Source of the DNA: Neobacillus sp. PS3-34
GTDB taxonomy: Bacteria; Bacillota; Bacilli; Bacillales; Cytobacillaceae
DNA length: 64,000 nt
Assembly (NCBI RefSeq): GCF_030915465.1
Contig: NZ_CP133267.1
Location: 3,585,001 to 3,649,000, forward strand
Direction of reading: 5' to 3'
Made by a program: the position numbers and the translations under genes. The first letter of the stretch is position 1, and every line of letters begins with the position of its first letter. Positions 30,092 through 38,649 of this stretch are shown piece by piece. The notes under the pieces were generated by a model, which saw nothing but the letters and a program-made list of their open reading frames with translations, did no database searches and was not told the origin of the DNA.

Positions 30092-30880
30092 GTGATTCAA
30101 CCATTTTATCGTCTTCTAATTGAACTGACAAATGGCAAATGGTCTTCGTGGATATTAAGGAATTTTTCACGTTCCCGCCTCAGCCGGTTTATCGTTCCAT
30201 CCTTTGCAAAGGCCTATAGTATCAATCAGGCTGAAATGCAAAAAGAATTAGGTTCATATCCGACACTTCATGATTTTTTTATAAGAGAACTAAAACCAGG
30301 ATCGAGAAAAATTGATGAGGCAATAGAATCTGTAGTGAGCCCTGTGGACGCAGTGATTGAAGATATTGGAAAAATTAAAGAATCCAGTGAAATCGAAGTT
30401 AAAGGAAAAATTTATTCTATCGAAGAAATGCTGGGTAATCATGAATCCTTGCAAAAATACCTTAATGGCACCTATATGATCTTTTATTTAAGCCCCAGCC
30501 ATTATCATCGAATTCACAGTCCTGTGAGTGGTACGGTTACAAAACAGTGGACTTTGGGGAAGAAATCATATCCTGTTAACAAATTGGGGTTAAAATATGG
30601 TGTGAGGACGCTGGCGAAAAACTACCGGATGATTACGGAAGTTAAGACTGATTATGGTCATGTTGGAGTTGTTAAGGTAGGGGCGATGTTTGTTAATTCT
30701 ATTGAAACGACACATGTGGGAACAGAATTGGAAAAAGGCAGGGAAATGGCGTATTTCACGTTTGGCTCAACCGTTGTATTATTATTCGAACGAGGTATAT
30801 ACGAACTGGATACAACAATTAATACTCCTGCCGATATAAGAGTTGGCGAAAGAATTGGTGTCTTAAAAAAACAAAGCTAA
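30092..30880 (+). CDS. psd: Phosphatidylserine decarboxylase proenzyme
   Basis: Membrane-associated enzyme that converts phosphatidylserine to phosphatidylethanolamine. It is made as a proenzyme that cleaves itself at the serine of the GST motif, here TFGSTVVL near the C-terminus (family form LGST), giving the pyruvoyl group. VSPVDAVIEDIG and LSPSHYHRIHSPV are conserved. GTG 30092 follows GGGGGTAGG and gives MIQPFYRLLIELTN, as in related proteins. It is transcribed away from pssA. Confidence 0.93.
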   Translation: MIQPFYRLLIELTNGKWSSWILRNFSRSRLSRFIVPSFAKAYSINQAEMQKELGSYPTLHDFFIRELKPGSRKIDEAIESVVSPVDAVIEDIGKIKESSEIEVKGKIYSIEEMLGNHESLQKYLNGTYMIFYLSPSHYHRIHSPVSGTVTKQWTLGKKSYPVNKLGLKYGVRTLAKNYRMITEVKTDYGHVGVVKVGAMFVNSIETTHVGTELEKGREMAYFTFGSTVVLLFERGIYELDTTINTPADIRVGERIGVLKKQS

Positions 30881-30883
30881 GTT

Positions 30884-30916
30884 TAAAGGGCGGCGCATTT
30901 ATTGCCAGCCCTTTTA
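30884..30916 (+). terminator. Terminator of psd
   Basis: AAAGGGC and GCCCTTT pair across a 16-base loop, with TTAATAG after. Moderate strength. Confidence 0.6.
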
Positions 30917-31064
30917 ATAGTTCTTTTTATAATAAAAATGCTCTTTTAGCAAGGATTGTTGTTTTCGGGACAAATTTTATTATTAGAGATTGTTCCGAAA
31001 TCTTCTGATTCGGACTTGATTGCCCCTGATTTGATCAACCCTGTCCGAATAAGCTGGAAGAAAT

Positions 31065-31405
31065 GGTCATCATAAGCGAGGTCATGGGCAAAACCTCATC
31101 AAAAAAGATACCCAATGGAGCAATGAAGACCGAAATCCCTGCCTCGGGAGCAGAAAATGGTCTTCATAATGGGAATGAAGACCGAAACGCCTGCGATAAA
31201 TACCCAAAACGGTCTTCATAAGCCAGGTCATAGGCAAAATCCCAACAAAAAAGATACCCAATGGAGCAATGAAGACCGAAATCCCTGCCTCGGGAGCAGA
31301 AAATGGTCTACATAAGGTTGATGAAGACCGAAACGCATGTCTAAGGTGGAAGAAATGGTCATCATAAGTGAGATAAAGGCCAAAACCCCTCTGATTCGGA
31401 CTCGA
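31065..31405. repeat. 146-bp tandem repeat block
   Basis: Two full units start at 31065 and 31211 and a partial third starts at 31356 (spacing 146 and 145). The stretch 31106-31161 is identical to 31252-31307. Each unit contains ATGAAGACC and GGTCTTCAT, which are reverse complements, giving hairpins such as 31159-31183. CTGATTCGGACT occurs just before the block (31009) and at its end (31390). No reading frame runs through it. Confidence 0.88.
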
Positions 31406-31493
31406 GTACCATTGAATATACCAATATTAGTTTTGAGTGGTATCTAAGTGAGCAAATTATTACAGAAACAACAAAGTTTACGATAAGAGCCAT

Positions 31494-31521
31494 AAAAAAA
31501 GAAAAAGCCCTAAGCAAGGGC
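31494..31521 (-). terminator. Terminator of sda
   Basis: On the minus strand GCCCT and AGGGC pair around TGCTT, followed by a long T-rich run. Confidence 0.8.
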
Positions 31522-31530
31522 ATATTAGAA

Positions 31531-31671
31531 TTAGCAGGAAACTTTAATTTTATTTGATAGTGATCGTCTGTGGATTTCCATTTCAATAAGGCCAATAAAA
31601 TCAGGGCTTAGGTTTAATTCTCTCGCTTTAAAGTAGGACTCAATTAATAATTCGTCTGACAGTTTGCGCAT
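31531..31671 (-). CDS. sda: Sporulation checkpoint inhibitor Sda
   Basis: A 46-residue protein, [20 protein letters not shown] onward, ending IKVSC. It matches B. subtilis Sda almost throughout. Sda is a helical hairpin that binds the sporulation kinases KinA and KinB and blocks phosphorelay signalling when replication initiates or DNA is damaged. GGAGGTG lies upstream of the ATG. In B. subtilis it is also next to yqeG, divergent. Its transcription there depends on DnaA, and a DnaA-box cluster lies upstream here too. Confidence 0.95.
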   Translation of the reverse strand: MRKLSDELLIESYFKARELNLSPDFIGLIEMEIHRRSLSNKIKVSC

Positions 31672-31792
31672 GTCAGAAGCCACCTCCTATTTTTGAAAAA
31701 AGTTCTTAAATTGAAATTGGTTTCATACAATGATAGGTACATTTGGTGTACCCTTAATCTACCAAAAACAAACGAATAGAACAATCGTTCTC

Positions 31793-31891
31793 TTATCCAC
31801 AGGGGTTGGTGGATAAACTGTGATTAACATGTTTATAAAAAAGGGAAAAGTAACAGGATCAATGGGTATAATGTGAATAAGTTTATCCACA
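31793..31891. promoter_or_regulatory. DnaA-box cluster upstream of sda
   Basis: Perfect boxes TTATCCACA at 31793-31801 and 31883-31891 (+); TTATTCACA at 31872-31880 (-); near-consensus TTATCCACC at 31808-31816 (-) and TTAATCACA at 31819-31827 (-). Five sites in 99 bases, between sda and yqeG. DnaA binding here would couple sda expression to replication initiation; it may also titrate DnaA. Confidence 0.88.
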
Positions 31892-32139
31892 AGTGAGGAA
31901 AAGGGAAAGTTTTGTCGAAAAATATTTTAAAATAAGCTTTTATACTGCTATTTTGCTCGATTGTATGTAAATAGAAATAACCATAATGTTTTTTCAGGAT
32001 GCAAATGCTCAATTATGTACAATGTCTTAGTAAAATTCATTTATACTTTGTATCAGCGGTTAAAATTGGTTATGATGATAACGGTAAGCTGAAAGTAGAT
32101 TTTAAAAATTAAGTACTAATTTTAAGAGGTGTAATTTTT

Positions 32140-32655
32140 GTGCTAAAGCATTTTTTACCGGATGAACACGTTAAAAGTATTCTGGATATTACCCCTGGAC
32201 TCTTGAAAGAAAGAGGAATAAAAGGAATTATCACAGATCTTGATAATACGCTTGTTGAATGGGACAGGCTTAATGCGACTCCCCAGTTAATTAAGTGGTT
32301 TGATGAAATGAGAAAAAACAATATTCTTGTGACGATTGTTTCTAATAATAATGAAACGAGAGTAAAATCTTTTTCGGACCCTTTGGATATTCCATTTATT
32401 TTTCAAGCAAAAAAGCCTATGTCAAGAGCGTTTAAAAAGGCAATAAACAGAATGGGACTGAAAAGGGAAGAAGCCGTAGTCATCGGAGATCAATTATTGA
32501 CTGATGTACTAGGTGGCAACCGTGGAGGCTTTCATACCATCCTTGTTGTACCAGTTGCCCAGACAGACGGTTTTTTTACAAAATTTAATCGCCTTGTGGA
32601 GCGGAGAATCTTAAATTGGTTCCGCAGAAAAGGCATGATTCAATGGGAGGATTAA
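32140..32655 (+). CDS. yqeG: HAD-superfamily phosphatase YqeG
   Basis: A 171-residue HAD phosphatase of subfamily IIIA. Motif I is IITDLDNTLVEWDR with both catalytic aspartates, motif II is TIVSNNNE, and motif IV is VVIGDQLLTDVLGG. The physiological substrate is unknown. It begins the conserved yqeG-yqeH-aroE-yhbY-nadD-yqeK-rsfS-yqeM operon. GTG 32140 is preceded by AAGAGGTG. Confidence 0.93.
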   Translation: MLKHFLPDEHVKSILDITPGLLKERGIKGIITDLDNTLVEWDRLNATPQLIKWFDEMRKNNILVTIVSNNNETRVKSFSDPLDIPFIFQAKKPMSRAFKKAINRMGLKREEAVVIGDQLLTDVLGGNRGGFHTILVVPVAQTDGFFTKFNRLVERRILNWFRRKGMIQWED

Positions 32656-32658
32656 TGT

Positions 32659-33764
32659 GTGAGTGAAATACAGCATGTATGCATGGGATGCGGTGTGAAA
32701 ATTCAAACTGAAAACCCAGCTGGCCTTGGATATGCACCAGCATCAGCATTGGAAAAAGAAATGATTATTTGTCAGCGCTGCTTCCGGTTAAAGCATTATA
32801 ATGAAGTTCAGGACGTTAGCCTAACGGATGATGATTTCTTGAAAATATTGAATGGTATTGGAAAAACCGATGCATTGATCGTAAAGATTGTTGACATATT
32901 TGATTTCAACGGCAGCTGGCTTCCGGGACTGCACCGTTTTGTAGGAAACAATAAAGTTCTGCTAGTCGGAAATAAAGTTGACCTGCTTCCTAAGTCAGTT
33001 AAACATAACAAGCTTATCCACTGGATGAAGCAGCAATCGCAAGAGCTTGGCTTGAGGCCAGAGGAAATATTCCTGGTCAGCGCGGCAAAAGGCAATAATA
33101 TTAAAGAAACCGCTGCAGCAATCGATGAAATGCGAGACGGAAAAGATGTCTATGTGGTAGGATGTACAAATGTCGGGAAATCTACTTTTATTAACAGAAT
33201 TATTAAAGAGGTTTCCGGCGAGGAAGATGTAATCACAACTTCCCATTTTCCCGGACTACTTTAGATATAATTAAAATACCACTTGATGATGAAAAGGCAC
33301 TGGTTGATACACCTGGAATTATCAATCACCATCAAATGGCCCATTTTGTAGATAAAGCTGACCTTAAAATCATCACCCCGAAAAAGGAAATAAAACCGAC
33401 CGTTTTCCAATTAAATGAAGGACAAACGTTGTTTTTTGGGGGATTAGCAAGATTTGATTATGTTAGCGGCGGAAGAAGATCATTTGTCTGCCATTTTTCC
33501 AACGAATTGAATATCCATCGCACAAAAATGGAGAATGCCTCCGAGTTATATGAAAAACATGCCGGGGAATTATTAACTCCTCCAAAAAAGGATGAAATGG
33601 AGCATTTTCCTGAATTAGTCAAACAGGAATATTCGATTAAGGAAGCCAAAACAGATATTGTATTCTCAGGATTGGGTTGGATAACGGTAAATGACCCGGG
33701 AGCTAAAGTGATTGCGTACGTTCCTAAAGGTGTGCAAACAATGCTGAGAAAGTCATTAATTTAA
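32659..33764 (+). CDS. yqeH: Ribosome biogenesis GTPase YqeH (apparent frameshift)
   Basis: Circularly permuted GTPase needed for assembly of the 30S subunit. An N-terminal zinc finger (CMGCG...CQRC) precedes the G motifs in permuted order: NKVD (G4), CTNVGKSTF (G1) and VDTPG (G3). The frame breaks at GG 33253-33254; one extra G gives SHFPGTTLDIIKIPLDDEKA and 368 residues, the family length. The stop codon overlaps an 8-bp target duplication of the mobile element that follows. GTG 32659 has GGGAGG upstream. Confidence 0.94.
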
Positions 33765-33765
33765 A

Positions 33766-34055
33766 GGCTGTTTTCTAAAAGATTGCTGTTTTGTAAATAG
33801 GTTATTAAAAGCGAATCGTTGAAAAAGAAATTGATTGGAGCGGAAGGTGCGAGCTCCTCGAAAATGCTCTCGCATTTCCTTCGTGCGGTGTTGATTCTAG
33901 GAAGCTGATTCAACGTCCTGCGGGAGCAGCGGGACAGGTGAGACCCCACAGGCGCTGTGCGCCGAGGATGCTCACCGCCCGCCCCGCGGAAAGCGAGCAT
34001 CCTGAAGTGGAAATCAACTACTCCTTAAATAGCAACAAAGTATACGAAAACAGTC
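33766..34055. mobile_element. 290-bp MITE-like insertion with 8-bp target duplication
   Basis: The ends are inverted: GGCTGTTTTC (33766-33775) and GAAAACAGTC (34046-34055). The 8 bases AATTTAAA occur immediately before the left end (33758-33765) and immediately after the right end (34056-34063), a perfect target duplication. There is no transposase gene, so it was moved in trans. A family-2 repeat fills the interior. It separates yqeH from aroE, which would otherwise be about 30 bases apart. Confidence 0.9.
33832..34023 (+). repeat. Dispersed repeat, family 2, inside the MITE
   Basis: Begins TTGATTGGAGCGGAAGGTGC and ends GAAGTGGAAATCAACTACT. It contains CCTGCGGGAGCAGCGGGACA and CACCGCCCGCCCCGCGGAAA, much richer in G+C than the flanks. 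Related copies are at 59793-59850 (reverse, truncated) and 60355-60480. A spurious open frame runs from it into aroE. Confidence 0.85.
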
Positions 34056-34093
34056 AATTTAAAAGATATAACTTGGTGATGGGGGACGGTGCT

Positions 34094-34933
34094 TTGAAAA
34101 AGCTTTTTGCAGTATTGGGGAACCCAATCGGCCAATCGATGTCACCGCAAATGCACAACGATTTATTTGCTTATTACAATATAGATGCGCATTATCACCC
34201 TCTTCTGGTGAAAGTGGAATCCTTGGCTGACGCTGTAAAAGGGCTGAAGGCCATCGGGGCATCAGGCTTTAATGTAACGGTACCACATAAGAGCTCTATT
34301 ATCCCATTATTGGATGAGATCGATCCATTGGCGCGTGAGATTGGTGCAGTAAATACAGTAGTCAACCAGGATGGCAAATTAATCGGCTATAATACCGATG
34401 GACCAGGGTTCTTAAAAGGATTGAATCGCCTTTTGCCTGAAATAAAGGGCAAAAATATTTTAATTATTGGAGCTGGCGGGGCCACACGTGCCATATATTT
34501 TACCCTAGCAAAGGCAGGGGCTAAAAATATCGATATTTACAACCGCACAGCGGCACGAGCACAAGAATTGATTAATAGCTGCTCTTTTCCAGTCATTTCT
34601 AATGCAGTGAGTATGGAAAGAGCGGAAGGGAGCCTGGATCAATACGATTTGATTATCCAGACAACCCTAATAGGCATGTTTCCGAATACGGGTGAAAAGC
34701 CCTTGGATTTGGAAGGTGTGAAGAGCGGATGCGTTGTATGTGATATCATTTATAATCCGCTTGAAACAATGTTTTTGCATAATGCAAAGAAAAAAGGATT
34801 GCCAATTCAGAATGGAATAGATATGTTTGTTTTTCAGGGGGCGATTGCCTTTGAAAAATGGACGGGTATATTTCCTGATACTGATAGAATGAAAAAGAAT
34901 GTTTTAAAGCAGCTGGGAGGAACAATATGTTAA
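34094..34933 (+). CDS. aroE: Shikimate dehydrogenase AroE
   Basis: NADP-dependent reduction of 3-dehydroshikimate to shikimate in aromatic amino-acid synthesis. The substrate-binding start KKLFAVLGNPIGQSMSPQMH and GFNVTVPHK (catalytic lysine) are present; the NADP-binding loop is ILIIGAGGATRAIYF and NRTAARAQEL. TTG 34094 was chosen: it follows GGGGGACGG, and MKKLFAVLGNPIG matches the family start. ATG 34079 lacks a ribosome binding site. The open frame further upstream runs into the mobile element and is not coding. It overlaps yhbY by 7 bases. Confidence 0.93.
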   Translation: MKKLFAVLGNPIGQSMSPQMHNDLFAYYNIDAHYHPLLVKVESLADAVKGLKAIGASGFNVTVPHKSSIIPLLDEIDPLAREIGAVNTVVNQDGKLIGYNTDGPGFLKGLNRLLPEIKGKNILIIGAGGATRAIYFTLAKAGAKNIDIYNRTAARAQELINSCSFPVISNAVSMERAEGSLDQYDLIIQTTLIGMFPNTGEKPLDLEGVKSGCVVCDIIYNPLETMFLHNAKKKGLPIQNGIDMFVFQGAIAFEKWTGIFPDTDRMKKNVLKQLGGTIC

Positions 34934-35217
34934 CTGGTAAACAAAAGAGGTTTTTAAGAGCTAAGGCCCATCATTTAAATCCTATTTTCCAGGTGGGCAA
35001 AGGCGGAGTAAATGAGAATATGATTAAACAAATTTCAGAGGCACTTGAAGTGCGGGAGTTGTTAAAAATCAGCATTCTCCAAAATTGTGAAGAGGATAGA
35101 ACAGAAGTTGCCGAAAACCTGGCTTCAGGAACAAAAGCGGAGCTTGTTCAGGTTATTGGGAATACTATAGTGCTGTACAAAGAGTCGAAAGAAAATAAGC
35201 AACTCGTACTGCCATAA
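34927..35217 (+). CDS. yhbY: CRM-domain RNA-binding protein YhbY (YqeI)
   Basis: A 96-residue protein with one CRM/YhbY domain, linked to ribosome assembly. The conserved MLTGKQKRFLRAKAHHLNP and FQVGKGGVNENMI (GxxG-type RNA-binding loop) are present, and VVQVIGNTIVLYKES-like strand GNTIVLYKESKENK closes the fold. It overlaps the aroE end by 7 bases and is followed by nadD, as in other Bacillus. Confidence 0.93.
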   Translation: MLTGKQKRFLRAKAHHLNPIFQVGKGGVNENMIKQISEALEVRELLKISILQNCEEDRTEVAENLASGTKAELVQVIGNTIVLYKESKENKQLVLP

Positions 35218-35240
35218 ATTCAGCAAAAGGAGGCTGAGCC

Positions 35241-35810
35241 ATGAAGAGAATTGGGATTCTTGGAGGGACGTTCGATCCTCCCCATAATGGCCACCTTTTA
35301 ATTGCAAACGAGGTTATGTCTGCCCTTCAACTCGACGAAATATGGTTTATGCCCAATCAAGAGCCGCCACATAAAAAAAAGCCGGACACAGTAAAAAATG
35401 AAAACCGGCTTCAGATGCTTAAGCTAGCATTGCAGGGAAATGAACAATTCAAGATCGAGACGATTGAATGGGAAAGAAAGGGCCCTTCGTTTACTTTTGA
35501 TACGATGAAAATCCTATCTTTAAAGTATCCTAAGCATGGGTTCTACTTTATTATTGGTGCGGATATGATTGAATACTTGCCAAAGTGGCATAAAATTGAT
35601 GAATTACTGGAACTCGTCAAGTTTGTTGGCGTAGACAGGCCGTCCTACAGCCATGAAACAGGGTATCCTGTCCTTTATATTGACATCCCGACAATCGACG
35701 TATCGTCAAGCTTAATAAGAGAGAGGCTGAAGTCAGGTAAATCTGCCCGTTATTTACTTCCTGAACCAGTACTTCATTATATTAAGGAGAATCATTTATA
35801 TGGAACGTGA
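35241..35810 (+). CDS. nadD: Nicotinate-nucleotide adenylyltransferase NadD
   Basis: Forms deamido-NAD from nicotinate mononucleotide and ATP, an essential step of NAD synthesis. The nucleotidyltransferase motif GGTFDPPHNGHLLIA is at the N-terminus and the second motif SSSLIRERLKSGKSARYLLP near the C-terminus. 189 residues is normal. AAAGGAGG precedes ATG 35241. Its end overlaps yqeK by 11 bases, so the two are translationally coupled. Confidence 0.95.
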   Translation: MKRIGILGGTFDPPHNGHLLIANEVMSALQLDEIWFMPNQEPPHKKKPDTVKNENRLQMLKLALQGNEQFKIETIEWERKGPSFTFDTMKILSLKYPKHGFYFIIGADMIEYLPKWHKIDELLELVKFVGVDRPSYSHETGYPVLYIDIPTIDVSSSLIRERLKSGKSARYLLPEPVLHYIKENHLYGT

Positions 35811-36364
35811 AGTTGCCCTGAAGCTTGTGCATGCCCAACTGACGGAGCATCGCTATCAGCATACTCTCGGAGTGATGGAAACGGCGATTATTCTGGCAGA
35901 ACGATTTGGAGCCGATGAAAAAAAAACCGAACTGGCCGCGATTTTTCATGATTATGCCAAATTCCGACCGAAAGAAGAAATGAAGGAAATCATTCTTCGG
36001 GAGGGGTTCCCGGGTGATTTGCTTGAATATAATTCGGAGCTTTGGCATGCACCTGCTGGGGCTTATCTCGTAAAAAAAGAAGCCGGCATCGATGACCTGG
36101 AAGTGCTGGACGCAATCCGTTACCATACCTCTGGACGTCCAGGGATGAAGGTGCTGGAAAAAGTCATATATTTAGCGGACTATATAGAACCAGGCCGTCA
36201 TTTCCCAGGCGTAGAAGAGGTGAGGGAGCTTGCAAAGGAAGACCTGGATGGGGCTTTAATCCAGGCCTTCAAAATACCATTATGTTTTTAATGAAAAAAA
36301 GCAGCCGGTATACCCGGATACTTTTAATACCTATAATGATTTAGTTAAATCGACACTTAAGTAA
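35800..36364 (+). CDS. yqeK: HD-domain Ap4A hydrolase YqeK (two apparent frameshifts)
   Basis: HD-domain metal hydrolase of the YqeK family; members cleave diadenosine tetraphosphate symmetrically. The HD pair is AAIFHDYAKFRP, with RYQHTLGVMETA and LWHAPAGAYL as further metal ligands and DAIRYHTSGRPGM after it. The frame is lost at AAAA 36271-36274 and again at the seven A at 36294-36300. Adding one A to each gives KNTIMFLMKKKQPVYPDTF and an end at 36364, about 188 residues, as expected. The uncorrected frame stops at 36291. Confidence 0.88.
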
Positions 36365-36391
36365 TAAATATTAATGAAGGGGATTGAATAG

Positions 36392-36748
36392 ATGAACAAT
36401 CAGGAATTACTACAAATAGCGGTTAAGGCTGCAGACGATAAAAGAGCAGAGGATATTGTCGCGCTTAATATGAAAGGGATTTCTTTAATTGCCGATTACT
36501 TCATAATCTGCCACGGAAATTCGGATAAACAGGTTCAGGCAATTGCCAGGGAAATTAAAGAAAAAGCAGAAGAAAACGGATGCGCAGTGAAGCGGATTGA
36601 AGGGTTCGATGAAGCTAAGTGGATCCTGCTCGACCTTGGTGATGTCGTGGCACATGTATTCTATAAGGATGAAAGATCATACTACAACCTTGAAAGATTA
36701 TGGGGAGATGCTCCGCTAGAAGACATTCGAAGCGTGCTTAATCTATGA
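36392..36748 (+). CDS. rsfS: Ribosome silencing factor RsfS
   Basis: A 118-residue protein of the RsfS/Iojap family that binds ribosomal protein uL14 and blocks subunit joining under poor nutrition. ADYFIICHGNSDKQVQAIA and EGFDEAKWILLDLGDVVAHVF are the family core, and YYNLERLWGDA the end. GAAGGGGATTG precedes ATG 36392. The stop overlaps the yqeM start by four bases. Confidence 0.95.
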   Translation: MNNQELLQIAVKAADDKRAEDIVALNMKGISLIADYFIICHGNSDKQVQAIAREIKEKAEENGCAVKRIEGFDEAKWILLDLGDVVAHVFYKDERSYYNLERLWGDAPLEDIRSVLNL

Positions 36749-37494
36749 GTTATGAGAGATTTGCCTATCTGTATGATGAGCTGATGCAAGACGCTCCGTA
36801 TCATCAGTGGGCTGAATTAGTCTTGAAAAAGCTTGAAGATTACGGAGTAAAGGGTCGGACTTTACTTGATTTAGCCTGTGGAACTGGTGAACTTTCTCTC
36901 CGTTTTGCCCGGGAAGGATTTCAGGTAACAGGAGTAGACCTTTCAACTGATATGCTCTCGGTAGCTAGAAGCAAAGCGGAAGATGCTGGCTTTCACCTGC
37001 CTTTTTTCGAGCAAAATATGGCTGAATTAGAAGGCTTGGGGCAGTTTGATGTCATTGGGGTTTTTTGTGACTCTTTAAACTATCTGCAGACTGCAGAAGA
37101 AGTTGAGAAGACTTTTTCCAAAGTTTATCAGCATTTGAAGGAAGATGGCCTTTTTATTTTTGATGTGCATTCTATATATAAAATAACCCAAGTGTTTATG
37201 AATCAGACATTCACCTTAAATGAAGATCGTCTTGCATATATATGGAACAGCTTTCCCGGGGAAGCCCCAAATAGTGTGGAACATGAATTAAGCTTCTTTG
37301 TTCTCGATGAGAGCTCAAGTAAATATAATCGTTTTGATGAAATTCATTTCCAGCGAACTTTTTCTGTCGAACAGTATTCGCGCTGGCTGGAGCATGCGGG
37401 ATTTAAGCTTTTGGAGGTATGTGCAGATTTTGAAGATGCCAGTCCATCAGCTGATTCAGAAAGAATTTTCTTTATTGCAAAAAGGATAGACTAA
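36745..37494 (+). CDS. yqeM: SAM-dependent methyltransferase YqeM
   Basis: Class I methyltransferase with the SAM loop LLDLACGTGELSLRFA (about residue 40) and GVDLSTDMLSVA. The C-terminal half (beginning near HSIYKITQVF) is a beta-rich substrate domain. The substrate is unknown. It is the last gene of the yqeG operon, overlapping rsfS by four bases, and is followed by a strong terminator. Confidence 0.9.
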   Translation: MSYERFAYLYDELMQDAPYHQWAELVLKKLEDYGVKGRTLLDLACGTGELSLRFAREGFQVTGVDLSTDMLSVARSKAEDAGFHLPFFEQNMAELEGLGQFDVIGVFCDSLNYLQTAEEVEKTFSKVYQHLKEDGLFIFDVHSIYKITQVFMNQTFTLNEDRLAYIWNSFPGEAPNSVEHELSFFVLDESSSKYNRFDEIHFQRTFSVEQYSRWLEHAGFKLLEVCADFEDASPSADSERIFFIAKRID

Positions 37495-37495
37495 G

Positions 37496-37528
37496 AGCCA
37501 TCCCGTTAGCGGAGATGGCTTTTTTTTT
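37496..37528 (+). terminator. Terminator of the yqeG-yqeM operon
   Basis: GCCATC and GATGGC stem followed by nine T. Confidence 0.88.
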
Positions 37529-37584
37529 ACCGTCTAGGAAATTATAAAATTAAATGATATGGATAACTTCTACAAGTTGTATTA

Positions 37585-37705
37585 ATCTAGCTCCAGCGCC
37601 CAGCCCCTCGGGGTCATAAGCCAAATCACTCCAGAAATTAGGATTTCCTGCGTGATTCGTCTTATGCCTGTCGGGGCTAACCAGGGCGCTTGCGCCTTTT
37701 TTTAG
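37585..37705 (+). repeat. Dispersed intergenic repeat, family 1
   Basis: Runs from TCTAGCTCCAGCGCCCAGC to GGGCGCTTGCGCCTTTTTTT. It is nearly identical to the reverse copy at 7011-7129. The inner inverted repeat (CATAAGCCAAATCACTC with GTGATTCGTCTTATG) predicts a hairpin. It lies between the convergent yqeM and comER. Confidence 0.9.
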
Positions 37706-37738
37706 AATCATAAAGGAATTAAGGGATTAATGTCGAAA

Positions 37739-38563
37739 TTATTTTGTAGAAAATTGCTTATTTACTTTATCTAAATCTTCTTTGAATTTCTCCTGTGTTG
37801 CCTGGAAAACATGCTCGAATATTTCCCCTAATTCATTTTCCATTACTTTAATTCCCTCACCTGTAATACCGCCTTTTACACATACTTTTTCCTGAAGAGT
37901 TGGAAGAGTATAATGCCCCTGCTTTAATAGTTCACCAAGTCCAATAATCATTTCTCCTGCTAAAACAACGGCCGTTGCTTCGTCAATATCTGTTTCCTTC
38001 ACCGCTGCGTCGATAAATCGCTGGAGCAGGAAGCTGAAGAATGCAGGACCGCAGCTTACAATATCCGATGCTACCCGTGTAACCTTATCCTCAATCATCA
38101 CAGGAACAGAAATCTTTTCTGCCAGATTCCGTATTTTTCCCTTCCAATCTTCACTGCAATTTTTGCCGTATGTCAGCAGAGAAACACCGGACAATGCCCT
38201 GCTTGTAATACTGGGAATGACACGTGCAACAGAACAATGAACTACTTGCTCCAGCTGATCTGTATTTATCGGACTGGTAATTGAAATGAGACATTTCTCA
38301 GGCGAAACGAAAGGGGTGATATCTTCTAAAATTTTCAGGACGTCCAATGGCTTAACACAGACAAAAATCAAGTCTGAATGAGCGGCAACTTCAGCGGCAT
38401 TTTCCCCTATGGCAATTTTATTATATTTATTTTTAAGCAGGTATGCTTTAGATTTAGTTCTGTTTGTAATCATCATTGAAGAAGGGGGAACGGCTTTTCC
38501 TTCGATCAGCGCCTCCGCCAGAATTCTCCCCATATTTCCGGTACCAATAATGCCAATTCTCAA
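37739..38563 (-). CDS. comER: ComER, pyrroline-5-carboxylate reductase-like protein
   Basis: A 274-residue protein with the P5C reductase fold: Rossmann motif MRIGIIGTGNMGRILAEAL at the start, and CGPAFFSFLLQRFIDAA in the C-terminal domain. It is encoded opposite to comEA, as in B. subtilis, where it influences sporulation and biofilm formation rather than proline synthesis. The family active-site region is less conserved than in ProI. TTG 38563 follows AAGGAGGG. A longer N-terminus to 38602 would run through that site. Confidence 0.9.
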   Translation of the reverse strand: MRIGIIGTGNMGRILAEALIEGKAVPPSSMMITNRTKSKAYLLKNKYNKIAIGENAAEVAAHSDLIFVCVKPLDVLKILEDITPFVSPEKCLISITSPINTDQLEQVVHCSVARVIPSITSRALSGVSLLTYGKNCSEDWKGKIRNLAEKISVPVMIEDKVTRVASDIVSCGPAFFSFLLQRFIDAAVKETDIDEATAVVLAGEMIIGLGELLKQGHYTLPTLQEKVCVKGGITGEGIKVMENELGEIFEHVFQATQEKFKEDLDKVNKQFSTK

Positions 38564-38649
38564 ATATATCCCTCCTTCAAATCCAAACTTCTCATCTAAC
38601 AATATGAAATTTTAAAACAAATTATACCTATGGAAAGGATTGATCCTCA

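Noticed and set aside
31009..31405. CRISPR array
   Set aside because: Units are 146 bp and nearly identical throughout, with no repeat-spacer alternation and no cas genes in the window.
31999..32112. A 37-codon open frame before yqeG
   Set aside because: No ribosome binding site and no recognisable protein features; the segment is AT-rich leader sequence.
33938..34093. A 52-codon N-terminal extension of aroE
   Set aside because: It runs through the GC-rich repeat and the right end of the mobile element, has no family similarity, and a better start with a ribosome binding site exists at 34094.
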